From assembly GCA_051880395.1 (NCBI GenBank), contig JBJENW010000330.1, positions 1-7,058 on the forward strand: DNA of 7,058 bases, in the 5' to 3' direction. The DNA is from JBJENW01 sp051880395 (lineage in GTDB: Bacteria > Bacillota > Clostridia > Lachnospirales > Lachnospiraceae). The notes beneath the pieces were generated by a model that was given only the letters and a program-made list of their open reading frames with translations, had not been told where the DNA came from and searched no databases. How positions within the stretch are numbered: the stretch's first letter is position 1; the number at the start of each line of letters is the position of its first letter. The position numbers and the translations under genes were made by a program. This document shows positions 1-5,942 of this stretch, piece after piece.

Positions 1-72
1 AACCACATCCAGTGCCTGATCCTCTTCCATATACTGGCGGAACATATCCAGCACATTTTCATTTGTCAACAT
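1..72 (-). CDS. Hypothetical ICE protein, N-terminal 24 codons only (continues beyond position 1)
   Basis: An ATG at 72-70 opens a frame that stays open to the window edge and reads MLTNENVLDMFRQYMEEDQA, then LDVV. A good ribosome binding site (AAAGGAG, 83-89) sits 10 bases upstream. A competing ATG at 80-78 is followed by a stop after four codons, so 72 is the likely start. The acidic, helical N-terminus resembles small proteins of unknown function that I recall from Clostridia ICEs, but 24 residues are too few to assign a family. It is preceded by a terminator-like hairpin and a candidate promoter, so it probably begins a new transcription unit downstream of mobC. No function is proposed. 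Confidence 0.7.
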   Translation of the reverse strand, partial: MLTNENVLDMFRQYMEEDQALDVV

Positions 73-114
73 GATTCCATCACTCCTTTGAAAGCCCATC
101 TCTGTTATGATTTT

Positions 115-144
115 ATTGTAACCATTCCAGGTATCATTGCGCAA
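115..144 (-). promoter_or_regulatory. Candidate sigma-A type promoter for the gene at 1-72
   Basis: On the minus strand, TACAAT (115-120) is a five-of-six match to the -10 consensus. TTGCGC (139-144) is a weak -35, three of six, and the spacer is 18 bases. Transcription would start near 108, giving a leader of roughly 35 bases before the start codon at 72 and placing the ribosome binding site at 83-89 inside it. It lies just downstream of a terminator-like hairpin, where a new promoter is expected. The -35 overlaps the palindrome TTGCGCAA (137-144), which could be an operator half or chance. Confidence 0.35.
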
Positions 145-153
145 GGATGCGGA

Positions 154-202
154 TAAAAATAAACCCGGAAGGAGAACAGCATATTTTGCCATTCACCTTC
201 CG
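154..202 (-). terminator. Strong hairpin with T-rich tail after mobC (terminator; oriT-like inverted repeat is the alternative)
   Basis: Read on the minus strand, arms at 187-202 and 166-181 form a 16-position stem with 15 pairs (two G-U wobbles) and one U-U mismatch, closed by the five-base loop AAATA (182-186). The outer seven pairs are CGGAAGG with CCTTCCG. A T-rich run (TTTATTTTTAT) follows two bases after the stem. It begins about 22 bases beyond the mobC stop codon and lacks a T-tract in the other direction, which fits a one-way rho-independent terminator for the ardC-TTRAP-mobC unit. Because oriT regions often carry long inverted repeats near mobC and relaxase genes, that role cannot be excluded. 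Confidence 0.7.
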
Positions 203-223
203 CAAATGGAATTTGTACCCCTG

Positions 224-565
224 TCATGAAAAGGAACCTAACCGGGCCAATATCTTATTCACCCCATCCCAAATAGCATCCTGTTTTTGGAGTATATCCT
301 CCAGATCGGTATCATACACACGCCCAGTTTCATGCACTCTCTTTGTAAGCTGGTTTAGATTGTTGCTGCTATATCGTAAAAGAGACACCAGTTCTTTTAC
401 TTCCGGAAAATCCAGCTTTACTACATAACCATCTATAGCCATCTTGCGCAAATAGGCTTCCCGGTTATTCGTCCCAAGCTGAGACATTTTCTCTTCGATC
501 AGCTTTAATTCCTGCGGTGATACCCGGAAATTCAACTGCAGCTCCCGGCTGCGTTTTCCTGCCAT
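224..565 (-). CDS. mobC: MobC-family relaxosome accessory protein
   Basis: A 113-residue basic protein of the plasmid/ICE mobilisation family MobC. Proteins of this family bind near oriT and help the relaxase open and nick the DNA. The N-terminal part (about residues 5-50, including LNFRVSPQELKLIEEK) looks like a ribbon-helix-helix DNA-binding fold. The C-terminal half carries the family hallmark SNNLNQLTKRVHETG, followed by a helix ending in AIWDGVNKILARL. The start at 565 is preferred because AAAGGAGG (573-580) lies 7 bases upstream; an in-frame ATG at 613 would add 16 residues without a comparable site. It follows the TTRAP-like gene with a 61-base gap, probably in the same transcript, and a terminator-like hairpin follows it. 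A relaxase gene is expected nearby but is not in the window. Confidence 0.9.
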   Translation of the reverse strand: MAGKRSRELQLNFRVSPQELKLIEEKMSQLGTNNREAYLRKMAIDGYVVKLDFPEVKELVSLLRYSSNNLNQLTKRVHETGRVYDTDLEDILQKQDAIWDGVNKILARLGSFS

Positions 566-572
566 TGGCCTG

Positions 573-580
573 CCTCCTTT
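573..580 (-). promoter_or_regulatory. Ribosome binding site that fixes the mobC start
   Basis: AAAGGAGG on the minus strand lies 7 bases before the ATG at 565-563, an ideal spacing, and argues against the upstream in-frame ATG at 613. It lies in the loop between short complementary arms GGCCT (593-597) and AGGCC (567-571), which could fold weakly around it. Confidence 0.75.
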
Positions 581-626
581 CTGACAAAATATAGGCCGGA
601 AGGTCATTCTCATTTCGACAACTTAT

Positions 627-836
627 TTAGAAATCCGGATACAGTTCCATTTTTTCAAAAGCATCGTCTGTCATCAATTTCAGCTTTTCTATCGCTGAGT
701 CAGTCAATCCCATCAGTTCCGTTTCATCCTTTTCCAGATATCTGCGCATATCTTCCAGCGCAGTGATTGCTCCCCTGCGGCTACCGGTGTTGTAAATACA
801 TATCAGGTTTCTCTCTTCAAAAGTAAAATCATTCAT
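627..836 (-). CDS. TTRAP-like putative transposon-transfer assisting protein
   Basis: A 69-residue acidic, helical protein matching my recollection of the 'transposon-transfer assisting' small-protein family (TTRAP) common in Firmicutes ICEs. Visible hallmarks are the N-terminal FTFEERNLICIYNTGSR, a middle helix (ALEDMRRYLEKDE), and the C-terminal pattern KLKLMTDDAFEKME. Despite the family name, no biochemical role is established to my knowledge. The ATG at 836 is chosen because AAAGGGAG (844-851) lies 7 bases upstream; an in-frame GTG at 857 would add seven residues but lies upstream of that site. The start codon is one base after the stop of the ArdC-like gene, indicating one transcript and probable translational coupling. 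No signal peptide or membrane segment is seen. Confidence 0.85.
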   Translation of the reverse strand: MNDFTFEERNLICIYNTGSRRGAITALEDMRRYLEKDETELMGLTDSAIEKLKLMTDDAFEKMELYPDF

Positions 837-837
837 T

Positions 838-3402
838 TCAAATCTCCCTTTCTGCACTCCTCTTTGACACTGACCTTCCCTGCTTCTGGTCAGGTTTACT
901 TTTCAGCTGCTCCATGACGGATTTTTTCTTATCTTTTTCCTCCCGGTGAACCGCATCTGCTAAGTCCATAAGGGAAACAGGCTGTCCGGAACGTGCCTGT
1001 TCTTCCAGCTCTGCGGCTGTAGGTTCCCTTGGCCCGTTATTGATAATACCGTCTATCATCCCATAATCATCTTCCATTGACATTTCCGCTGCTTTCAGAT
1101 AATTTTCAGGAAGAAATCCGGGAATCTCCCGAAAACCGAAACTGTCACAGTAATGGCAGGATATCATGCCATTTTGCTTCACAGCAATGATGTCACTGAC
1201 ACTAAGAGAAGGACTGTGATAATCTGCCGGATGATCCAGATTAAATTGCTCATACAGGCTTTCCAGTCTCTGATATGTATCACCTTGTGCATGAAGCTGC
1301 CCTGTATAGATCAGGTCATAGTTTGCATGTTCCACGGACACACCTTTTTCTTTCAGCCAGTCCAGGTTCATAAACCGCAGCGGTACCGGTGTATCCCCTT
1401 CTTTTATTTGGTAGATAGCGAAGCAATCCCCTTTATATGCAAGAAATGCCTGTTCCCGCTCATCCTGATGCTGCTGTCTTTCCACAATCCTTTCATGGAA
1501 ATAAGAACTTTGCTCCCACTCCTCTTTTGATACAGCGTACAATGTTCCCCCTGTCAGTGTCTCAAATTCCTCTGTATCAAAAAGCATTTCCGCATTGCCT
1601 CCATCCACAACGGCATAAACAGTAAAGTTTTTCTCATACAGTTCCATTGCACGTTCTTTGGAAAGTGGAAGCATATCCTTATCTTTGTATCCTGCAGCTT
1701 CCAATACATCTGAACGCAAATCCGCATCCGGCATGGGATATTCGTCCAATCTCTGTTCCGGTATTTCCGGAAAGTCGATCCGGATTGCCTTTTCTCCATG
1801 TTTTTCCCGCATACACGCAACGTACTCTTCCAGTGTTCCTCTCTCTTTGGGTGTGATCGGATTAAACTGAACAAAATATCCACCTATACTATGATTTTCT
1901 TCGTGAAGGAGATCATAAAAATCATCTTCAGAAATATCCCCTTCATATCCTACCAGAATATCATAACGAAGAGGTGTCAGGTCACCATACAGATTTCTGT
2001 AAACCTCCACCCCGGTAATCTTAATATCATCCCTCAGACCACTTTCAGTAAGGATGTTCTGTATCATATCATCCGCTATTACAGCCACCATACGTTTTTG
2101 CTCTGTGAGATTTCCCTGCTCTATCAGAGTATCAAAATCAAATGCTTCCAGCTGTAATTGTTCCAGGTCTTCATCGAAAAGAAGTTCTTTTGCCGCATCC
2201 TCCATCGGTATTTCCGGACGGTCCAATTGTCCTCCATCCATCCCATGAAACTCCGCATCAAAAAATGTATAATCATATCCATCCGCACATGTCTGGATCG
2301 CCAGATACTTTTCACCTTTATTTATGGAAAATCCAACTTCCTCCCATGATGTCTGGCTATGCAGGATATCCCTGATCCGGTCTGTCAGTTTCTCTGCCGG
2401 TTCTTTTTTCTGTTCTATGGTATCTTTCTGCTTTTTTTCTTCCACATCATTCAAATCAATTCCCCGTTCTTTGCAGATTTCTTTAAAATGCAGGTCAATA
2501 TCCCGAATCATATCACCGGCTGTTTTATTGATCGTCTCCAGGCTGGCTTTCAGCTCTGCCAGTTCTTTTCCTTTTGACCATGAAGCAATATACCCGAAAC
2601 TATTCTCACCCGTCTGAATGCCAAAATACTGGCAAACTGCATAGGAAATACTTTCTGCTTCCACTTCCTCCGTACGGCGGTTCTTTCCCTTTGGCGCTTC
2701 CGTACTTTCTGCTCCGGCATCGGCGGCCTGCTGGTCTTTTTCATAATTGTGCAGTTTTGCATGGGCCATCTCATGGACAACAGCGGAAACGGTCTGTACT
2801 TCACTCATTCCCTCACGGATAACAATATTCTGGTCTGTCTGGCTAAAATATCCATCCATGTTCTCTTCAAGCTTATTAAAAGAGATCGGTACTGGAGATG
2901 ACCGGTGCAATGCTTCCATAAATGCATCGAATTGCCGGACATCGCCAGTCAGGTCACCGGCCAGCTGCGGCAGCGGTTTTCCCTCCGTCTGGCTTACATC
3001 AAACACTTTTACCGGCTTGAACATAGAAATCTGGATCTCCTTTTCCTCTGTGATAACGTTTCCGTCTTTATCCAGCATTGGGGCTTTTGTTTCTGGATCG
3101 ATCTTCTGCTCCTCAATCTTTTTCTTAAATGGTGTCGGCGCAATGATGGTAATTCCATGTTCTCCTTTTTTTACATGGCGTCCAAACTGATCCTGCCATC
3201 TGTTATAGCCAGCCACTAATGTTGCATCCGGTTTCTGCATATGGATGAGAATCGAATTGTTAAGAGAATAACTGGGAAACCGGGACATTGTGGTAAGATA
3301 ATTTCTATATTTCTCACTCTCAAATAATTCTTTGATTCCCTGTTCAATACTTTCTGTTATCTCTCTAAGCCGCTCTTTATTAGACACTTTCTTTTCTGCC
3401 AT
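838..3402 (-). CDS. ArdC-like ssDNA-binding / zinc-metallopeptidase / YodL multidomain ICE protein
   Basis: An 854-residue polyvalent protein of conjugative elements. Residues about 5-125 resemble the ArdC N-terminal ssDNA-binding domain (PSYSLNNSILIHMQKPDATLVAGYNRWQ split around residue 55, then the KKGEHGITIIAP motif). Residues about 150-300 form a zincin-like domain with HEMAH (H210, E211, H214) and downstream glutamates E248 and E250 as candidate third ligands; a hydrophilic insert lies between them (about 221-245). Residues 337-425 look like a large-polyvalent-protein-associated module. Residues 428-537 resemble the nucleotidyltransferase-like LPD28 type (FNPIT at 513-517) but lack its catalytic motifs. 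The YodL domain spans about 660-764 (NLDHPAD, LSVSDIIAVKQNG, DSFGFREIPGFL), followed by a DUF4316-like tail (SMEDDYGMIDGIINNG). ArdC proteins protect incoming plasmid DNA from restriction; a similar anti-defence or DNA-protection role here is inference. The ATG at 3402 has AAAGGAG 10 bases upstream; the GTG at 3411 is too close to it. Confidence 0.9.
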   Translation of the reverse strand: MAEKKVSNKERLREITESIEQGIKELFESEKYRNYLTTMSRFPSYSLNNSILIHMQKPDATLVAGYNRWQDQFGRHVKKGEHGITIIAPTPFKKKIEEQKIDPETKAPMLDKDGNVITEEKEIQISMFKPVKVFDVSQTEGKPLPQLAGDLTGDVRQFDAFMEALHRSSPVPISFNKLEENMDGYFSQTDQNIVIREGMSEVQTVSAVVHEMAHAKLHNYEKDQQAADAGAESTEAPKGKNRRTEEVEAESISYAVCQYFGIQTGENSFGYIASWSKGKELAELKASLETINKTAGDMIRDIDLHFKEICKERGIDLNDVEEKKQKDTIEQKKEPAEKLTDRIRDILHSQTSWEEVGFSINKGEKYLAIQTCADGYDYTFFDAEFHGMDGGQLDRPEIPMEDAAKELLFDEDLEQLQLEAFDFDTLIEQGNLTEQKRMVAVIADDMIQNILTESGLRDDIKITGVEVYRNLYGDLTPLRYDILVGYEGDISEDDFYDLLHEENHSIGGYFVQFNPITPKERGTLEEYVACMREKHGEKAIRIDFPEIPEQRLDEYPMPDADLRSDVLEAAGYKDKDMLPLSKERAMELYEKNFTVYAVVDGGNAEMLFDTEEFETLTGGTLYAVSKEEWEQSSYFHERIVERQQHQDEREQAFLAYKGDCFAIYQIKEGDTPVPLRFMNLDWLKEKGVSVEHANYDLIYTGQLHAQGDTYQRLESLYEQFNLDHPADYHSPSLSVSDIIAVKQNGMISCHYCDSFGFREIPGFLPENYLKAAEMSMEDDYGMIDGIINNGPREPTAAELEEQARSGQPVSLMDLADAVHREEKDKKKSVMEQLKSKPDQKQGRSVSKRSAEREI
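844..851 (-). promoter_or_regulatory. Ribosome binding site of the TTRAP-like gene, inside the end of the ArdC-like gene
   Basis: AAAGGGAG lies 7 bases before the ATG at 836-834 and within the last codons of the upstream gene, whose TGA is at 840-838. It decides for the ATG at 836 over the GTG at 857. Confidence 0.7.
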
Positions 3403-3412
3403 TTTTTCCACG

Positions 3413-3419
3413 CTCCTTT
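3413..3419 (-). promoter_or_regulatory. Ribosome binding site that fixes the ArdC-like gene start
   Basis: AAAGGAG lies 10 bases before the ATG at 3402-3400. The in-frame GTG at 3411-3409 is only one base from it and so cannot be the start used with this site; three residues are therefore dropped from the longest reading frame. Confidence 0.7.
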
Positions 3420-3430
3420 CCTTTGTTTTG

Positions 3431-3443
3431 GGGATGAAATCCC
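3431..3443 (-). other. Small leader hairpin before the ArdC-like gene
   Basis: On the minus strand GGGAT-TTC-ATCCC makes a five-pair stem with a three-base loop. It sits between the terminator at 3446-3491 and the ribosome binding site at 3413-3419. It may be a simple leader structure or chance; there is no T-tract after it. Confidence 0.3.
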
Positions 3444-3445
3444 AT

Positions 3446-3491
3446 AAAAAAGCCCTGGCCTAAACAGGCAAAGGACCATTCAGACCAGGGC
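3446..3491 (-). terminator. Rho-independent terminator between the 95-aa gene and the ArdC-like gene
   Basis: On the minus strand GCCCTGGTCT (3482-3491) pairs with AGGCCAGGGC (3452-3461) over ten positions with one G-U wobble. The loop is 20 bases and six T residues follow directly (3446-3451). The stem begins six bases after the stop codon of the 95-aa gene. The ArdC-like gene starts only 44 bases beyond the T-run, so this element either ends the topB transcript or acts as an attenuator that lets a fraction of transcripts through. A short alternative stem (GCCT-GTTT-AGGC, 3456-3467) uses part of the same 3' arm. Confidence 0.8.
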
Positions 3492-3497
3492 GCAGCG

Positions 3498-3785
3498 TTA
3501 TTCTGTTTTGGAATCCTTATTCCTTTTGGGCGGCTTATATCCTCCTGTTTTTGCCCGTTCTCTGGCAGCAATGCGCCGGGCCTCACTGTATGGTTCCCGG
3601 ATCAGCACGCAGCATTTCGGTACTGTATAGGAATGCTCCTCCTTCTGTCTGATCTGCTCCGGATACTTTTCAGCCAGCTGTGCGAGTTTTTTCAGCAGCC
3701 TGGGATCATGGGAGTAGACCTCTGCCATCTGCTCCGCCTGGTTATATAGGATGATGGTTTCCTGTTCAACCAGAGACCGCTTCAT
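3498..3785 (-). CDS. Conserved 95-aa ICE protein of unknown function, coupled to topB
   Basis: A small basic protein of 95 residues. The N-terminal two thirds look helical (LVEQETIILYNQAEQMAEVY, then a Leu/Lys-rich helix at about 29-41), followed by a beta-like segment YTVPKCCVLIREP (53-65) and a strongly basic tail (about 67-95) that could contact nucleic acid. I recognise the general pattern (MKRSL.EQETII.YN at the start, a VPK..V.I..P segment later) from proteins next to topB in Clostridia ICEs, but know of no established function. The ATG overlaps the topB stop as ATGA, with AAAGGGTGG (3792-3800) six bases upstream inside topB, so it is translated with topB. A terminator follows its stop codon, making it the last gene of this unit. 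A role as a TopB partner is only inferred from the coupling. Confidence 0.8.
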   Translation of the reverse strand: MKRSLVEQETIILYNQAEQMAEVYSHDPRLLKKLAQLAEKYPEQIRQKEEHSYTVPKCCVLIREPYSEARRIAARERAKTGGYKPPKRNKDSKTE

Positions 3786-5884
3786 TGTTTACCACCCTTT
3801 CGGTTATCAAATTCCATCATGAAATTCACGTTCTGCCCGTCATCCTCCAGGATCACCACCGCATCATAGGTCTTTCCCGTCTTCTCGGAATAACAGCCTG
3901 TTAATTTTACCTTACCTTCAGAAAGCAGTTTTGCTGCTATTTCTTTTGTCACCTGTTTTTTCTTTGCTTCAAAAAAACGGTTATTTTTCCAAAGCACAAA
4001 CCGGCAGTCCCTGTTTTCACAGAAAAATCCTTTCCTGCTCTCTGTCACATTTCCTCCACAGCGGGGGCATTTTCCAATCACCTCTTTATCGGACGAAAAC
4101 AGCACTTCCGCCCCTTTCACAGCTGTGTAGTTTTTCACCAGTTCCTGCAGCATCTTCGTAATTCCTTGCAAAAAAATCTCCGGCTCCCGTTCTCCCCGTT
4201 CAACTTCTTTTAACTGATATTCCCACTCTGCCGTAAGGAGCGGGGACTGCAGCTCCTCCGGAAGTACCGTAATCAGGGAAACTGCCGTATTGGTTGGAAT
4301 CAGATGCGTGGTTTTTTTCGTCTTCTTTCTATCCAAAAATCCGGCAGATACCAGTTTTTCCAGAATAGCAGCACGGGTAGCCGGTGTCCCCAGACCTTTA
4401 CGCTCCGCATCCTCCGGCATATCTTTTTCACCAGCACTTTCCATGGCTGCCAGCAGGCTGTCCTCTGTAAAACGGCCCGGCGGTGATGTTTTTCCTTCAT
4501 GCATTGCAGCTGAAGTAACAGGAATTGATGTACCCTCTGTGATATCCGGAATACTCTGATTATCTCTTTCTTTTTCCGCCTTTTCCGAATTTTTCAAAGA
4601 AACACGATATCTGGCATCAAGGATTTTCCATCCCGGGGCTTTGGTCTCCTTCCCTTTTGCCGTAAAAGTCTGTCCGGCGCATTCCATTGTCACAATTGTT
4701 TCTGCATACTCATATGGATCACTGACCGCACATAAGAGCCTCAAGGAAATAAGTTCCAGAATAGACCTTTCTCCCAGGGGAAGATCTTCTGGCTGTTTCT
4801 CTCCTATATTCTTTGTCGGTATAATCGCATGGTGGTCAGTCACTTTCTTATCATTGATCACCTGTGCCATTTTGGGTACTATGGGTAACCCCGAAGCAAA
4901 AGGCATGGTATCAGCTGTTATCTTTACCAGTTCCGGCAGGCCCTCCACCATATCAGAAGTCAGGTACCGGCTGTCTGTTCTTGGGTAAGTACACAGCTTT
5001 TTTTCATAGAGGCTCTGCAGATAATCCAGCGTCTGCTGGGCTGTGTAGCCTAACATCCGGTTGGCTTCTCTCTGTAAAGTTGTAAGGTCATACAGGGCAG
5101 GAGGTTTTTCCACTTTCATTTTTTTCTCTGTCTTTTGGATTATGGCAGCTGCACCGCTGCAGCGCTCCATAAGTTTCTGTGTTTCCTCTTTCTCCTTCAT
5201 CTTTGCACTGGCCACAGAATAATCCCCCATATCCAATACCACCGTATAAAATGGTTCTGGCCGGAATGCATCTATCTCTGCTTCCCTTTTTACCACCATG
5301 GCCAAAGTAGGGGACATCACACGTCCTATATTTAACTTTTTCCGGTACAGTACGGAAAAAAGCCTTGTAGCGTTGATACCCACAAGCCAGTCCGCCTTAT
5401 TCCTGCACTGCGCCGCATGGTGGAGACCATCATAATCACTTCCCGGATGCAGGTTTGCAAAACCCTTTCTGATCGCTTCATCCTCCATGGAAGAAATCCA
5501 TAACCGTTTCATAGGTTTCCTGCACCCGGACAGCTGATAGACACCTCTAAATATCGCTTCCCCTTCCCTTCCGGCATCACATGCATTGATCACTGCCGAG
5601 ATATCAGAAGCATTCATCAGCCTCTTTAAAATATCAAACTGTTTTTTCTTATCAGGATCAACGAAATACTGCCATTTTTCCGGGATGATCGGTAAGTCGT
5701 CATATTTCCATTTTACATATCTGGCATCATATGCTTCTGCATTGGCAAGACCGATTAAATGTCCGATACACCAGCTTACCCGATACCCATTCCCTTCCAG
5801 ATATCCGTCTTTCCTTCCATCTGCCCCGATCACAGCTGCAATACTCTGGGCCACTGACGGTTTTTCAGCAATTACTAATTCCAT
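3782..5884 (-). CDS. topB: DNA topoisomerase III (type IA), ICE-borne
   Basis: A 700-residue type IA topoisomerase, complete and in the usual size range. It cuts one DNA strand through a tyrosine, passes another strand and reseals, which helps separate or process single-stranded and replicating intermediates of the element. The Toprim domain opens with MELVIAEKPS (E7) and holds the metal-binding DAGREGE motif (D103, E107, E109); the glycine in the middle of that motif is, as I recall, usual for Firmicutes enzymes. The family block NIGRVMSPTLAMVVKRE is at 185-201 and the active-site motif CTYPRTDSRYL gives catalytic Tyr300. The C-terminal region has KGLGTPATRAAILEKL (496-511) and one zinc-ribbon with C606, C609, C622 and C627. 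The ATG has AAAGGAG (5892-5898) seven bases upstream. It follows the DUF5688 gene by 58 bases and overlaps the 95-aa gene by four. As an element-borne copy it is expected to be separate from the host's own topoisomerases. Confidence 0.97.
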   Translation of the reverse strand: MELVIAEKPSVAQSIAAVIGADGRKDGYLEGNGYRVSWCIGHLIGLANAEAYDARYVKWKYDDLPIIPEKWQYFVDPDKKKQFDILKRLMNASDISAVINACDAGREGEAIFRGVYQLSGCRKPMKRLWISSMEDEAIRKGFANLHPGSDYDGLHHAAQCRNKADWLVGINATRLFSVLYRKKLNIGRVMSPTLAMVVKREAEIDAFRPEPFYTVVLDMGDYSVASAKMKEKEETQKLMERCSGAAAIIQKTEKKMKVEKPPALYDLTTLQREANRMLGYTAQQTLDYLQSLYEKKLCTYPRTDSRYLTSDMVEGLPELVKITADTMPFASGLPIVPKMAQVINDKKVTDHHAIIPTKNIGEKQPEDLPLGERSILELISLRLLCAVSDPYEYAETIVTMECAGQTFTAKGKETKAPGWKILDARYRVSLKNSEKAEKERDNQSIPDITEGTSIPVTSAAMHEGKTSPPGRFTEDSLLAAMESAGEKDMPEDAERKGLGTPATRAAILEKLVSAGFLDRKKTKKTTHLIPTNTAVSLITVLPEELQSPLLTAEWEYQLKEVERGEREPEIFLQGITKMLQELVKNYTAVKGAEVLFSSDKEVIGKCPRCGGNVTESRKGFFCENRDCRFVLWKNNRFFEAKKKQVTKEIAAKLLSEGKVKLTGCYSEKTGKTYDAVVILEDDGQNVNFMMEFDNRKGGKQ

Positions 5885-5906
5885 TCTGCTTCTCCTTTCA
5901 CCAAAG

Positions 5907-5930
5907 AAGGCAGCCGTTTCCAGCCGCCTT
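5907..5930 (-). other. GAAA-capped hairpin between the DUF5688 gene and topB
   Basis: On the minus strand AAGGCGGCTG (5921-5930) pairs with CGGCTGCCTT (5907-5916) over ten positions, two of them G-U wobbles, closed by the tetraloop GAAA (5917-5920). It starts 12 bases after the DUF5688 stop codon and ends eight bases before the topB ribosome binding site. The downstream sequence CTTTGG has only a short T-run, so it is at best a weak terminator; a mRNA-processing or stability element is equally possible. Confidence 0.55.
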
Positions 5931-5942
5931 TCTCGTTACTGA

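Noticed and set aside
137..144. TTGCGCAA palindrome as a regulator-binding operator
   Set aside because: It is a single eight-base palindrome overlapping a candidate -35, with no second copy seen in the window; chance is a sufficient explanation.
147..428. Plus-strand open frame of 93 codons starting in the mobC downstream gap
   Set aside because: It has no properly spaced ribosome binding site, runs antisense through the well-supported mobC gene, and its product is a low-quality Ser/Phe-rich sequence typical of reverse-strand shadows.
566..613. Upstream in-frame ATG at 613 extending MobC by 16 residues
   Set aside because: The ATG at 565 has an ideal AAAGGAGG site 7 bases upstream and gives the expected short basic MobC N-terminus.
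3446..3475. Promoter for the ArdC-like gene overlapping the terminator (TTGCCT with TTTTAT or TTTATG at 16-17 bases)
   Set aside because: The -10 candidates match poorly and are simply the terminator T-tract; it is too weak to list as a feature, though it cannot be excluded.
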